The notes: a model not told the origin generated them from the sequence alone. A stretch of 64,000 nucleotides of DNA from CBDCFV01 sp965203835 (GCA_965203835.1 OZ241919.1:3534001-3598000); one strand, 5' to 3'; counted from the stretch's first letter, positions 1 through 8,563 are shown. Numbers and translations are program-made.

Positions 1-8
1 AGAATGGA

Positions 9-767
9 CTATCTGGGCGAAGCCGAAGCTTTCCTCAGGAACTGGCTGGCCCCTCGCGCCACCCAAGCGTTCCAGGACGTCATGACGAACCTGACCCCCT
101 TCTCCGCGTAGGAAGCCACGTTGTCGTCGTTGACCAGCGTCCCCGCCGTTCGGCCTGCGGCGAGAATCCGGCTGATCGCGTCGTCAATGGCCGATTGCAC
201 ATCCGGGTGCCCGGTGTTGCCGATGTGCCCCATGGTCTGGGCCAAGTCCGACGGGGCGACGAAGAACACGTCGATGTTGTCCACCTGCAGGATCTCGTCC
301 AGGTTCCGCAGAGCCTCGACCTCTTCCAGCAGCACAATCAGCATGGTCTGGTCGTTGGCCCGGTGGAAGTAATCGCCCACGCCGAACGACTGGCGGCCGC
401 CGAACATTCCCCGCTCTCCCAGCGGGGCGTACTTGGTGCAGCGCGCAGCGTGTTCCGCGGCGGCCCTGGTGTTTACGTGGGGCACCACTATCCCCATGGA
501 ACCCCGGTCCAGCGTGCGCGTAATGAGGGACGCCTCGTTGGCCGCCACCCTGGTGATGGGCGTCATCCCCCACAGGTCTGCGGCCCTTGTCATATCCCCC
601 AATTGTTCCCAGGTCACGCCCCCGTGCTCCCCCTCAATCCACGCAGCGTCAAACCCAATGGGCCCCAGGAAGTCGATAATGTCGCTCGATTGGAGCCCTG
701 ATATGGTGGTTACCAACTCGTTGCGTTGCAGCTTTTCCTTGGCCCGGTTCGGCCTGATTTCAACCAT
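9..767 (-). CDS. HpcH/HpaI-family aldolase
   Basis: A 252-residue class II (metal-dependent) aldolase of the HpcH/HpaI/citrate-lyase-beta family. These enzymes cleave 2-keto-3-deoxy or 4-hydroxy-2-oxo acids to pyruvate and an aldehyde in the cytoplasm. Visible family signatures are WIEGEHGG with the catalytic His48, the metal-ligand Glu pair in LLEEVEA (148-149) and Asp174 in APSDLAQTMG. The length is normal for the family. The frame is open further upstream to 1079, but the ATG at 767 has a GAGG-type ribosome site (AGAAGAGGT) and begins the conserved domain, so the longer version is rejected. The substrate is unknown; aromatic or sugar-acid breakdown would fit the catabolic neighbours. Confidence 0.9.
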   Translation of the reverse strand: MVEIRPNRAKEKLQRNELVTTISGLQSSDIIDFLGPIGFDAAWIEGEHGGVTWEQLGDMTRAADLWGMTPITRVAANEASLITRTLDRGSMGIVVPHVNTRAAAEHAARCTKYAPLGERGMFGGRQSFGVGDYFHRANDQTMLIVLLEEVEALRNLDEILQVDNIDVFFVAPSDLAQTMGHIGNTGHPDVQSAIDDAISRILAAGRTAGTLVNDDNVASYAEKGVRFVMTSWNAWVARGASQFLRKASASPR

Positions 768-1102
768 CTGACCTCTTCTCCCTGTAAGTAGTGCGTAGGC
801 GTCCTGCGCCGGCCACCAGTGTAGCAGAGCGCCGTTGCATGAGTCATATCGAAAACCCTTAGCGCGTGTAATCGCAGCAACGCCCGCATTCTGTATAAAC
901 CATCTGCGTGCTTCCTGCGGCCGGGGCTTGTGCAAAGGTTTCTCCCATAAACGATAAAACGCCCCCTGTCTCTGACATCTCCCCGTTGACACGCCGGATA
1001 ACCCCCCGTAGCCTGTAACTGTCGGGAAGCGGGCACGAATTGAGCAACCTGACCGCTGTCTCGGAAGAAGGCAGACCACCCAACCCAGGGAGCAAATGCG
1101 AG
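768..1102. other. Divergent intergenic region, no gene seen
   Basis: This stretch lies between the leftward aldolase and the rightward Uma2 gene. No convincing coding frame is present. A TTGACA hexamer at 986-991 has no good -10 at 17 bases (TAGCCT). The segment 980-1035 loosely resembles 14937-14990 (shared CGTTGACACG, CCCCGTAGC and AAGCGGGC blocks), so it may be an old dispersed repeat instead of a promoter. Confidence 0.4.
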
Positions 1103-1918
1103 ATGACCACTGAAAACGTCATCCAGACCGCGGCAAGGTTCAGACTGCCGGACCCGCCGCCAAGAGAACCGGACGAGATGACCGCCTACGACCATGTCTA
1201 CAAGTATGCCAGCCACCGGGCCTTGGCCCTCCACTTCGGCAACCCCGCGACCACCCTGGTCGAATACGACCGGTGGATAATCGCATCCCCCCAAGACAAC
1301 CGGGCCCGGGCCAGGATACCTGACCTCCTCATCGCCTTCAACGTAAGCCCGGAGGACTATGCAGCCAGCAACGGCTACATCATCTCGGAACAAGGCAAGC
1401 CGCCCGACTTCGTCTTGGAGGTCGCCTCGGAGAGCACGGCGGAGACGGACACCGGTCCCAAGCGGGACGACTACGCCGCCCTGGGCATCCCCGAGTACTG
1501 GCGCTTTGACGAAACAGGCGCCTTCCATGGGACCAGACTCGCTGGGGACCGGCTGGTGGAGGGCCGGTATGAGCCCATCGCCGTCACGGAAACCGTGGAC
1601 GGGGCCCTTCAGGGCTACAGCGCCGTCCTGAACATCCTGCTCCGGTGGGACGAGGGCCAACTCAAGTGGTTCGACCCGGAAACCAACGAGGAGGTCCCCA
1701 GCTTTGACCAGGAACGGGAAGGCCGCCTCGCCGAACGGGAAGGCCGTCTTGCCGAACGGGAAGGCCGTCTTGCCGAACGGGAAGGCCGCCTCGCCGAACG
1801 GGAAGGCCGCCTCGCCGAACGGGAAGCGAGGATCAGGGCAGAGAACCGCGCCGACACAGCCGAAGCCAGGGTTCGTGAACTGGAAGAGGAACTGGAGCGC
1901 AGGAACAGGGGCAGCTAA
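1103..1918 (+). CDS. Uma2-family (DUF820) endonuclease-like protein with heptad tail
   Basis: A 271-residue protein of the Uma2/DUF820 family, which has the PD-(D/E)XK nuclease fold. Supporting sequence is the RIPDLLIAF segment, PDFVLEVASEST (the D...ExAS metal-binding part), then KRDDYAALGIPEYWRFD, all typical of Uma2. The last third is a tail of seven-residue EREGRLA repeats followed by a Glu/Arg-rich helix, predicted here as a coiled coil. The ATG at 1103 is chosen over the upstream TTG at 1040 because AGGGAG lies about ten bases in front of it and the family homology starts after it. Uma2 proteins are abundant in Chloroflexota and Cyanobacteria; their biological target is unknown. Confidence 0.85.
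   Translation: MTTENVIQTAARFRLPDPPPREPDEMTAYDHVYKYASHRALALHFGNPATTLVEYDRWIIASPQDNRARARIPDLLIAFNVSPEDYAASNGYIISEQGKPPDFVLEVASESTAETDTGPKRDDYAALGIPEYWRFDETGAFHGTRLAGDRLVEGRYEPIAVTETVDGALQGYSAVLNILLRWDEGQLKWFDPETNEEVPSFDQEREGRLAEREGRLAEREGRLAEREGRLAEREGRLAEREARIRAENRADTAEARVRELEEELERRNRGS
1712..1826 (+). repeat. 21-bp coding tandem repeat (heptad repeat)
   Basis: Five full 21-base units starting GAACGGGAAGGCCG and a partial sixth run head to tail in frame inside the Uma2 gene. Each encodes EREGRLA. Units differ only at CGCCTC/CGTCTT synonymous positions, which suggests recent expansion by slippage or unequal exchange. Confidence 0.95.
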
Positions 1919-1943
1919 GGAGAAACCGGCCAAGTTATTCCGG

Positions 1944-1972
1944 TTGACAGCCTCAAAGGTGCCGCCGATAAT
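1944..1972 (+). promoter_or_regulatory. Sigma70-type promoter of FAD oxidoreductase gene
   Basis: TTGACA (1944-1949), a 17-base spacer and GATAAT (1967-1972) lie about 30 bases before the ATG at 2001. The match to the bacterial vegetative consensus is strong (6/6 and 5/6). No mapping data support it. Confidence 0.6.
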
Positions 1973-2000
1973 TTGACCCACTTCTCTCCGGGGTCTTTTG

Positions 2001-3194
2001 ATGGCTGATTCGGTCAACGTGATAGTGGTGGGCGGAGGCATTATAGGCTGCTCGGCGGCCTACTACTTGGCGCGCAGCGGCGCCCAGGTGAGGCTTTTCG
2101 ATAAAGAGGCCATAGGCAGCGGCGCCTCGGCCCACGCCACCGGCTCCCTCAGCCTGCTGGGAGCCGAGTTCACCGAAGGACCGTCGTTTCAGTTCGCTCT
2201 GAACGCCTACCGTGAGTTCCCTCCCTTGGTGAAGGACCTGGAGGCGGCGACCGGGGCTGACCTGCTCTTCCAGCAGCGTCCCTCTTTGAGACTGGCCTTG
2301 GACGACGAGGAAGAAAGGCTCATCAAGGACTTGATGACCTGGCAGCAACCCCATGTCTCCATGCGCTGGATCGACTCGGACGAAGTCCACGCCATCGAAC
2401 CCCGGCTCACCAACCGGATTCAGGGCGCAGTTTACGAGGACGAGTCTGCCCAGTTGGACAGCTACCGGCTCACCCTGGCGCTGGCCCAGGCCGCCGAGCG
2501 GTTGGGGGCGGAAATACACCTCCGCGAAGTGACCGGCCTCCTGACAGACGGCTCCAAGGTGACGGGTGTGCGCACCGCATCGGGCGAAGCGTATTGCGAC
2601 GTGGTGGTGCTGGCGGCGGGCGCTTGGGCGTCGGCCTTCAGCGAGGACCTGCGTTTCCCCGTCCCCGTCCGTCCGTTGAAGGGCGAGCGTCTTATGCTCC
2701 GTTACGACGGCCCGCCCCTGCCGGTGCTCATCAGTTCCCCCAAGCGCGGCCACATGATAAGCCGCTTGGACGGCCTGTTGAGCGTGGGCAGCACCGGCGG
2801 GCGTGACTACGACCAGGAAGAACTCTTCTGGGGAGAAGAGTTCGACCGCGTCCCCACCGAGGGCGCCAAGCTGGAACTGCTGCAACGAGCCGTGGACATT
2901 TTCCCGGCCTTGGAATCGGCGGAGCTAGTGCACCAATTGGCCGGGTCGCGCCCTTTGAGCCCCGACCGGATGCCCATCATCGGCCCGGTCCCCGGAATGG
3001 AAGGTGTTGTCCTTGCCACCGGGCACACCACCAAGGGCATCCATTTGGGTCCCATCACCGGGCGGGTAATCGCTGATTACGTCATGGGCGGCTGCGTCAA
3101 GGTGCCAGAGGATATTGAGGCGTTCCTTCCCGACCGGTTTGCTGACTTGGCTACCGCAGACTTCCACGCCAGCGGCCGGTTGGTGGACGAGTAG
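2001..3194 (+). CDS. FAD-dependent amino-acid/glycine oxidase-like oxidoreductase (DAO family)
   Basis: A 397-residue flavoprotein of the D-amino-acid oxidase/glycine oxidase (ThiO, DadA, SoxB-like) family. The N-terminus has the dinucleotide fold VVGGGIIGCSAAYYLARSG (residues 9-27), followed by the GSGASAHATG flavin segment. The C-terminus has GSRPLSPDRMPIIGPVPG and the ATGHTTKGIHLGP loop that closes over FAD. It probably oxidises a small amine or N-methyl amino acid in the cytoplasm; the substrate cannot be read from the sequence. The ATG at 2001 is preferred to the TTG one codon earlier. It is followed after 37 bases by a PaREP1-like gene. Confidence 0.88.
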   Translation: MADSVNVIVVGGGIIGCSAAYYLARSGAQVRLFDKEAIGSGASAHATGSLSLLGAEFTEGPSFQFALNAYREFPPLVKDLEAATGADLLFQQRPSLRLALDDEEERLIKDLMTWQQPHVSMRWIDSDEVHAIEPRLTNRIQGAVYEDESAQLDSYRLTLALAQAAERLGAEIHLREVTGLLTDGSKVTGVRTASGEAYCDVVVLAAGAWASAFSEDLRFPVPVRPLKGERLMLRYDGPPLPVLISSPKRGHMISRLDGLLSVGSTGGRDYDQEELFWGEEFDRVPTEGAKLELLQRAVDIFPALESAELVHQLAGSRPLSPDRMPIIGPVPGMEGVVLATGHTTKGIHLGPITGRVIADYVMGGCVKVPEDIEAFLPDRFADLATADFHASGRLVDE

Positions 3195-3231
3195 TATCTC
3201 CGCCCAAGACTCATTCGTGAGGAATGCAATA

Positions 3232-3612
3232 ATGGCAATGACCGCCCCGGCCCGGGAAATATTCGATGACGCTCGGCAGCTTTACCAGTCCGCCATCGAG
3301 CGGATGGAGGCCGGCGATGTCCGGGATGCGGCGGAAAAGGCTTGGTGTGCTACATTGAGGGCCACAAACGCCTTAATCCTCACCAGGACTGGGGAAGAGC
3401 CTCTGAAAACACCTGAAACCAGCCGGATGTTGGATGCCATTGTTACCGAGGACCGGAGGGTGGAGGAGCTGGTTGGGCGATACTATTCCAGGCAGACCCG
3501 ACTTCATGGCGATTGTTTCTACCTTGGGTTGCCGCCGACCCCGGATATGGAGCGGCGCATTCGGGAGACCAACATATATATCGAGGATGCTGAAAATTTG
3601 GCTGAGTCTTGA
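3232..3612 (+). CDS. PaREP1/HEPN-like small helical protein
   Basis: A 126-residue, probably all-helical protein. The segment GDVRDAAEKAWCATLRATNALILTRTG and the later LHGDCFYLGL are shared with the gene at 36233-36616, so the two are paralogues. The AAEKAWGA-type core resembles PaREP1 (PF05942) proteins, which belong to the HEPN superfamily. No RX4-6H ribonuclease motif of active HEPN toxins is obvious. The ATG at 3232 is used because GAGGA precedes it; the frame extends to 3115 only by overlapping the oxidase gene. No nucleotidyltransferase partner lies beside it. Function unknown. Confidence 0.72.
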   Translation: MAMTAPAREIFDDARQLYQSAIERMEAGDVRDAAEKAWCATLRATNALILTRTGEEPLKTPETSRMLDAIVTEDRRVEELVGRYYSRQTRLHGDCFYLGLPPTPDMERRIRETNIYIEDAENLAES

Positions 3613-3674
3613 CTTGCCCGCTTGACGGTTTATCTTACGGTCTGATTTCCATTCAAAAAGGGAGGTAGAGCAGC

Positions 3675-4181
3675 ATGGGTATTCAAATCAACGGCGTCGG
3701 CCATTTGGGCATTCTGGTGTCGGACTTTGACAGGTCGTTCAAGTTCTATACCGAGGTAATGGGTTGCTTGGTGACCAACCTGCGCAAGGCTGAAGACGGG
3801 CGGCAAACGGCGTTCCTGCGGTTCGGTGAAAACCACCACGACATCGTCATTTCCGAGGCCCCGTCCACGGTGGACGTCACCGCCAACCAGGGTGGCGAGC
3901 GGTTGATCCAGCAGATAGCCTTCATGGTGGAGGACCGTGAGGCGTACCTGAACGCCTTGGCGCACCTCCACTCCCACGGAATCGAAATGGTCAGCGGCCC
4001 CCTGATTCACGGGCCGGAAGGCGGCGGCGGCGTCCTCGGCAGCGGCAGCAGGTCCTTCTACTTCAACGACCCCGACGGCAACCGGCTGGAAATCTACACC
4101 GACTCCGTCAAGGTACGCAACGGTGAGCAGTTCCCCAGCCCGGAAATCGCCGCCGCGCTCAAGCACTACACCAACGTATAA
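3675..4181 (+). CDS. VOC-family protein (glyoxalase/dioxygenase fold)
   Basis: A 168-residue vicinal-oxygen-chelate protein with two beta-alpha-beta-beta-beta modules. It begins VGHLGILVSDFDRSFKFYTEVMG and ends in the metal-site signature FYFNDPDGNRLEIYTD. The His in the first strand and the Glu in the last are the usual metal ligands. VOC proteins include ring-cleaving dioxygenases, glyoxalase I and antibiotic-resistance proteins; the extradiol-type length would suit a catabolic role, but the substrate is not determined. GGAGG lies about ten bases before the ATG. A second VOC gene follows 74 bases downstream. Confidence 0.87.
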   Translation: MGIQINGVGHLGILVSDFDRSFKFYTEVMGCLVTNLRKAEDGRQTAFLRFGENHHDIVISEAPSTVDVTANQGGERLIQQIAFMVEDREAYLNALAHLHSHGIEMVSGPLIHGPEGGGGVLGSGSRSFYFNDPDGNRLEIYTDSVKVRNGEQFPSPEIAAALKHYTNV

Positions 4182-4255
4182 CCGGCCCCAACAACGTTAT
4201 CCCGGCTCGCCCCAAAACGTCATTCCGGCCTTGAGCCGGAATCCAGGAGATAGTC

Positions 4256-4666
4256 ATGGCAAAGATTCGGCACATAGCGTTGACCACCGAAAACCCCGAG
4301 CAGGTGGCGGCCTTCTACAAGGAAGCATTTGAGATGGAAGAGGTGCGCCGCAGCGACAACGGAGCGGTATTCCTCTCCGACGGCTACATCAACCTGGCCA
4401 TACTCAACTGGAAACATTCCGACAAGGACGCCGACGTGGGGCCCAACGGCAACAACTACAACGGCATCCACCACATCGGTTTCCTGGTGGACGACCTGGA
4501 CGAGGCTTGCGAGAAGCTGGAAAAGGTCAACGGCGAGGCGATCACCACCAGGGAGGGACTGGACATGATAGCCCCCGGCGCGCCGCGCAACTTCGAAATG
4601 AAGTGGTCCGGCCCCGACGGCGTGGTGCTGGACATATCGCAGACAGGTTGGGTCACCGGCGCGTAG
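4256..4666 (+). CDS. VOC-family protein (single-module glyoxalase-like)
   Basis: A 136-residue VOC protein starting IRHIALTTENPEQVAAFYKEAF and ending KWSGPDGVVLDISQTGW. The first-strand His, the HHIGFLVDDLDEA segment and the last-strand Asp (in place of the common Glu) mark the metal site. CAGGAG precedes the ATG by six bases. The short gap to the previous VOC gene carries an inverted repeat (CCGGCCTTGAGCCGG), and the two may be co-transcribed. It is not a close copy of its neighbour. Substrate unknown. Confidence 0.85.
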   Translation: MAKIRHIALTTENPEQVAAFYKEAFEMEEVRRSDNGAVFLSDGYINLAILNWKHSDKDADVGPNGNNYNGIHHIGFLVDDLDEACEKLEKVNGEAITTREGLDMIAPGAPRNFEMKWSGPDGVVLDISQTGWVTGA

Positions 4667-4691
4667 CCGGTTTCGCATCCCGCCGTCCAAA

Positions 4692-4737
4692 CAAAATGAG
4701 GCGCCGCCTCGTCACAAAATGAGAGGCCGCCTCGTCA
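4692..4737. repeat. 23-bp direct repeat, two copies
   Basis: Two adjacent 23-base units beginning CAAAATGAG and ending CCGCCTCGTCA (4692-4714 and 4715-4737) lead directly into a REP-like palindrome. Confidence 0.8.
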
Positions 4738-4760
4738 TTCCCGCGAAGGCGGGAATCTAT
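4733..4760 (+). repeat. REP-like palindrome, copy 1
   Basis: CGT followed by CATTCCCGCGAAGGCGGGAA and TCTAT. The arms TTCCCGC/GCGGGAA fold into a hairpin. It is the first of at least eleven family members in the window. Confidence 0.85.
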
Positions 4761-4873
4761 AAACCAGCTATCTGCATCATGTGGGGCCGCCTGTTGTCCA
4801 TCCCAAGGTTGGGCCAATAGAGCGGCCCCATCGTTCGCATCCAACGCCACATTTGAGTAAATGGAGGCCGGCC

Positions 4874-6619
4874 ATGCCTGAATCAACCGCCATCACAGTG
4901 CAGTCCAACGTCGCCGTACCCATGCGGGACGGTATTACCCTGTACGCCGACATTTACCGCCCCGAGGGACCTGGACCTTTCCCGGTATTGCTCCAGCGCA
5001 CTCCTTACGACAAGGGTACTCCCTTGTCCATGACCTCGTTGGATCCGTTGAAGTCCGCCCGCAACGGGTACGCCGTGATGATCCAGGACACCCGGGGGCG
5101 TTATGCCTCCGAGGGGGAGTTTTACTGCTTCCGGGACGAGATAAACGACGGCTACGACACCGTCGAGTGGGCCGCGGCCCAGCCTTGGTCTACCGGAAAG
5201 GTCGGAATGTACGGCGCCTCCTACGTGGGCGCCACTCAATGGCTGGCGGCCCTGTCCAAGCCGCCGCACTTGACCACCATCATTCCCAACGTCACCGCCT
5301 CCAACTACCACGAGGGATGGACCTACCAGGGCGGAGCCTTCGAGCTTGGCTTCAACGTCTCTTGGACCATGGTCCAACTGACACTGGCCAACCTTCAGAA
5401 TATCTCCTCGACGAGACCCGACGCGGCGGACAAGCGGGGCGGGCTTGTGCAAGCAGTTGACGGCATGGAGGAGGCCTTCCGCTCCCATCCTCTCAAGGAC
5501 TTCCCGCATCTGAAGGACGGCCTGGCTGACTATTTCTACGATTGGCTGGCCCATCCCGAATACGACGACTACTGGAAGAAGTTGTGCATCGAGGACCATC
5601 ACCCGCAAATCAACGTCCCCGCGTTGAACATAGGGGGCTGGTACGACATTTTCCTCGGCGGCACCATCCGAAACTTCCTGGGAATGCGGAAGAACGGCAA
5701 CGGGGATGACGCCAAGCGGGGTCAAAAGCTGGTCATCGGCCCGTGGCAGCACAGCTCTCGCGGCGGCAGCGTGGCGGGAGAGCACTACTTTGGCCTTGCC
5801 GCCGACGCCATGGCTATCGATATGGACCGCATCCATTTGCGGTGGTTCGACCACTGGTTGAAAGGCGTCGACGACGGCATGTTGGAAGAGGCGCCGGTGC
5901 GGATTTTCGTCATGGGCGACAACGTCTGGCGGGAAGAGCAGGAATGGCCACTGGCCCGTGCCCAAAACACCAACTACTACCTCCACAGCCAAGGCAAAGC
6001 CAATTCACTCCACGGCAATGGCTCCCTCAGCATTGAAGCTCCCGGTGACGAGCCGCCCGACGTGTTCCTTTACAATCCGTCCGACCCTGTTCCCACGCGG
6101 GGCGGCCAGCTCTGCTGCAACCCCTACTTTGCTGCCAATGGAGCTTTCGACCAGAACGACATCGAGAAGCGCGAGGACGTGCTGGTCTATTCTACGCCGC
6201 CGTTGCAGAGAGACATTGAGGTCACCGGGCCGGTCACCGTAACCCTGTGGGCGGCTACGTCGGCCACCGACACCGACTTCACCGCCAAGCTGGTGGACGT
6301 GTGCGAGGATGGGTGCGCCCGCAACCTGACCGACGGCATTATCCGGGCCAGGTACCGCGACTCCGCCGTTGCCGCATCTTTCGTAGAGCCGGGGAAGGCC
6401 TACTGCTACACCATCGACCTGTGGGCCACCAGCAACGTCTTCAAGGCTGGCCACCGCATCCGGGTGGAAATCTCCAGCAGCAACTTCCCCCGGTTCGACC
6501 GCAACCCCAACACCGGCACGGTCATTGCCGGAGAGTCCGAACTCAAGCCGGCCCTTCAGACTGTCCTGCACGACGCCCGGCACCCGTCCCACATAACCCT
6601 GCCAATAGTCCCCCGATAG
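4874..6619 (+). CDS. CocE/NonD-family serine hydrolase
   Basis: A 581-residue hydrolase of the X-Pro dipeptidyl-peptidase S15/CocE family, which hydrolyses esters or acyl-amides. The N-terminal alpha/beta-hydrolase domain shows PMRDGITLYADIYRP, the oxyanion segment LLQRTPYDKG and nucleophile Ser116 in GMYGASYVGATQ. Asp258 (GGWYDIF) and His293 (GPWQHSS) complete the triad at spacing very close to that of the cocaine esterase. The C-terminal third is the jelly-roll PepX_C domain (PLQRDIEVTGPVTVTLWA, then RIRVEISSSNFPRFDRNPNTG). The ATG at 4874 has GGAGG seven bases upstream; the frame is open back to 4781. No signal peptide is seen. Physiological substrate unknown. Confidence 0.92.
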   Translation: MPESTAITVQSNVAVPMRDGITLYADIYRPEGPGPFPVLLQRTPYDKGTPLSMTSLDPLKSARNGYAVMIQDTRGRYASEGEFYCFRDEINDGYDTVEWAAAQPWSTGKVGMYGASYVGATQWLAALSKPPHLTTIIPNVTASNYHEGWTYQGGAFELGFNVSWTMVQLTLANLQNISSTRPDAADKRGGLVQAVDGMEEAFRSHPLKDFPHLKDGLADYFYDWLAHPEYDDYWKKLCIEDHHPQINVPALNIGGWYDIFLGGTIRNFLGMRKNGNGDDAKRGQKLVIGPWQHSSRGGSVAGEHYFGLAADAMAIDMDRIHLRWFDHWLKGVDDGMLEEAPVRIFVMGDNVWREEQEWPLARAQNTNYYLHSQGKANSLHGNGSLSIEAPGDEPPDVFLYNPSDPVPTRGGQLCCNPYFAANGAFDQNDIEKREDVLVYSTPPLQRDIEVTGPVTVTLWAATSATDTDFTAKLVDVCEDGCARNLTDGIIRARYRDSAVAASFVEPGKAYCYTIDLWATSNVFKAGHRIRVEISSSNFPRFDRNPNTGTVIAGESELKPALQTVLHDARHPSHITLPIVPR

Positions 6620-6627
6620 GAGCAACC

Positions 6628-6718
6628 GTCTGAATCAGGATTTTCAAGATTGATGGATGAACGGGATTAAAGGTGTCCATCCTGCCCATCCTCAAATCAG
6701 GTAAATCCTGATTCAGAC
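6628..6718. mobile_element. MITE-like element, copy 1 (91 bp, perfect 16-bp inverted ends)
   Basis: GTCTGAATCAGGATTT at 6628-6643 is mirrored exactly by AAATCCTGATTCAGAC at 6703-6718. The interior encodes nothing. Related copies lie at 37267-37353 (complete) and near 14894-14909 (one end only). Confidence 0.75.
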
Positions 6719-6740
6719 AATCACGATGGTGGTCTCCACC

Positions 6741-7268
6741 CTAAGGCACGTTTTTCCTTGCCTCGCAGGAACGGGTCGCCACGTCCTCGTCCCCGCCCTG
6801 GCCGTCGCACAGGTCCATTCCGTGCCCGCCCACCATCAGGTCTTTGCCGTCGCCCCCGTACAGCACATCATCCCCGGTCGATCCGAACACCCAATCGTCG
6901 CCGCCTTCTCCTCTCAGTATGTCGTTGCCGTAGCCGCCGGTCACCAGGTCGGTGCCGTCGCCGCCCTTCAGGAAGTCGTTGCCAGCCCGGCCCAGCACTA
7001 TGTCGTCGCCGTCGCCGCCGTACATCACGTCGGATCCCGCTCCGCCAATCAGCCAGTCGTTGCCGCCCAATCCGATCATGATCAGGTCCTCGCTCGATTT
7101 ACTGCAATTGATGGTATCGTTCATTGGCGTGCCAATGATAATCCGCCCCGTTTTCACCCCGTCCCCGTAGCACCCGGTCCCCGTTTGGGCGCGAGCCACG
7201 TCGCCACTGTTGAATGAGACCAAGGCCGCCGCTACAATCAGCAACGCGAGGCTGAGGTATCGTTTCAT
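6741..7268 (-). CDS. Secreted RTX/hemolysin-type calcium-binding repeat protein
   Basis: A 175-residue exported protein. It has a Sec signal peptide at the N-terminus (MKRYLSLALLIVAAALVSF, cleavage likely near ARAQT), then about five to six nine-residue glycine-aspartate repeats of the GGxGxDxxx type (for example GGAGSDVMYGGDGDDIVLG), which bind calcium and fold as a parallel beta-roll. There is no attached enzyme domain and no type I secretion gene nearby. The C-terminal motif SCEARKNVP follows the repeats. The gene is preceded by AGAAGAG. It may be a small extracellular calcium-binding or surface protein; the role is not known. Confidence 0.85.
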   Translation of the reverse strand: MKRYLSLALLIVAAALVSFNSGDVARAQTGTGCYGDGVKTGRIIIGTPMNDTINCSKSSEDLIMIGLGGNDWLIGGAGSDVMYGGDGDDIVLGRAGNDFLKGGDGTDLVTGGYGNDILRGEGGDDWVFGSTGDDVLYGGDGKDLMVGGHGMDLCDGQGGDEDVATRSCEARKNVP

Positions 7269-7293
7269 TCCGGCTCTTCTCCCGTTGTCTTCC

Positions 7294-7320
7294 CGTCATT
7301 CCCGCGCAGGCGGGAAACGT
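7294..7320 (+). repeat. REP-like palindrome, copy 2
   Basis: CGTCATTCCCGCGCAGGCGG followed by GAAACGTC. It is the GCAGG-loop variant, in the gap upstream of the RTX-type gene. Confidence 0.85.
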
Positions 7321-7494
7321 CTACACATTACTACAAGAACGGACGGGCGGCCACCACAATGCCGGGTAGCGTCAAGAAGATTGCAAACTCGAATCTCGGA
7401 AACGGGATGACGATATCCGATTCTAGTGGGCGACATTTTGAATGCAGAGAATCCCAGTACTTCGGGGTTCCAGCGCCCAGCCTGACGAGGGAAC

Positions 7495-8367
7495 ATGAAG
7501 CCAAGGAAATTGATTCTCAGTAGGAAAGGGTTTGACAGCAAGGCGGGAGGCTGTCCCAGCCCCATCTTTCCCGATGACACGATTTATTCGTTACCAGTTC
7601 CCGGTTACGATTATGAGGAACCGATTCACTATGCCGACCTGCATCACGGCAACATCAGTATCGGGCAGGTAGTCAAAGATCTCACCAGTAGGCGCTTTGA
7701 CGCGTGGAGTCTCGCAAACCTGGACCCTGATATCCGCTCGGATGCCATTCCCCGGCATGATGGATGGCGTGGCCTGTTCGGGCAGGTGGGCATTGCGGAA
7801 GGCCATTTGGAAAATCAGCGCGTTAGGGCTGGAGATGTGTTCTTGTTCTTCGGCCTCTTCCAAAGGGTAGAGAGGACTCAAGATGGTTGGAGCTTTGTAA
7901 GGAGCGCGCCGAAACAGCACATCCTCTGGGGGTGGCTCCAGATTGAACAAGTTTGCAAGGTGGACAAGATAAGGGATGACAAGAAGTTCGATTGGGCCAG
8001 ATATCACAGTCAATTCGGTTGGTATGATGACCCAAGCAACACGCTATACGTGGCGACCCGTCGGTTGGACCTGGGCGACGGCTTGACAGTGCCCGGAGCG
8101 GGAGTGTTCCCGAGGGTTGATGAGCGGTTAGTTTTAACTGAGCCGGGAGGTTCAGTGTCCCAATGGCGGCTTCCGCGCTGGTTCTATCCTGACGGTGACA
8201 AGACTCCCCTGACCTACCACTCTAATTGTCGGCGCTGGCGGTGCGACAACCGGTACGCCTACCTCCGCAGTGTTGGGCGGGGTCAGGAGTTTGTGCTGGA
8301 CTTGCAGAAGTATCCCGAGGGAACGGACTGGATTTCCGGCCTCGTGCGAGACTTCGGAGCAAATTGA
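7495..8367 (+). CDS. Nmad3-like (nucleotide-modification-associated domain 3) protein
   Basis: A 290-residue protein. Its start, KLILSRKGFDSKAGGCPSPI, followed by PDDTIYSLPVPG and YADLHHGNI, matches my recollection of the putative nucleotide-modification-associated domain 3 family (PF18754), proposed from phage DNA-modification loci. Other visible features are the polar segment GIAEGHLENQRVRAGDVFLFFGLF and a Trp/Arg-rich C-terminus. GAGGGA precedes the ATG. No hypermodification enzymes, methylase or phage genes surround it here, so it stands alone. Family assignment is from motif memory; molecular function is unknown. Confidence 0.7.
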   Translation: MKPRKLILSRKGFDSKAGGCPSPIFPDDTIYSLPVPGYDYEEPIHYADLHHGNISIGQVVKDLTSRRFDAWSLANLDPDIRSDAIPRHDGWRGLFGQVGIAEGHLENQRVRAGDVFLFFGLFQRVERTQDGWSFVRSAPKQHILWGWLQIEQVCKVDKIRDDKKFDWARYHSQFGWYDDPSNTLYVATRRLDLGDGLTVPGAGVFPRVDERLVLTEPGGSVSQWRLPRWFYPDGDKTPLTYHSNCRRWRCDNRYAYLRSVGRGQEFVLDLQKYPEGTDWISGLVRDFGAN

Positions 8368-8451
8368 TACCTGAGAGCATGATGCACCAGCAAGTTAAGG
8401 TTTGTAAGTTATTGCCATAGCCAAGCCCAGCCAAGTTTGCAATTACCGCCG

Positions 8452-8480
8452 TTGACAGTGGTACTACCCTTATTTACACT
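8452..8480 (+). promoter_or_regulatory. Sigma70-type promoter of amidohydrolase gene
   Basis: TTGACA (8452-8457), a 17-base spacer and TACACT (8475-8480) lie 84 bases before the ATG at 8564. Confidence 0.5.
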
Positions 8481-8563
8481 CGCTTACGCTCCATCCTTGA
8501 CGGACCACCGTACCGAAACTAGGCAACGGTGCGCCGTAATCAACCGGTCTACGGAGGCATGAT

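Noticed and set aside
980..1035. TTGACA-bearing segment as a promoter, with a similar block near 14937
   Set aside because: The -10 candidates at correct spacing are poor in both copies, and the similarity is patchy; noted only as a possible old repeat.
710..2041. 443-residue minus-strand frame across Uma2
   Set aside because: Its PFGEAAFPFG repeats are only the reverse reading of the EREGRLA heptad DNA.
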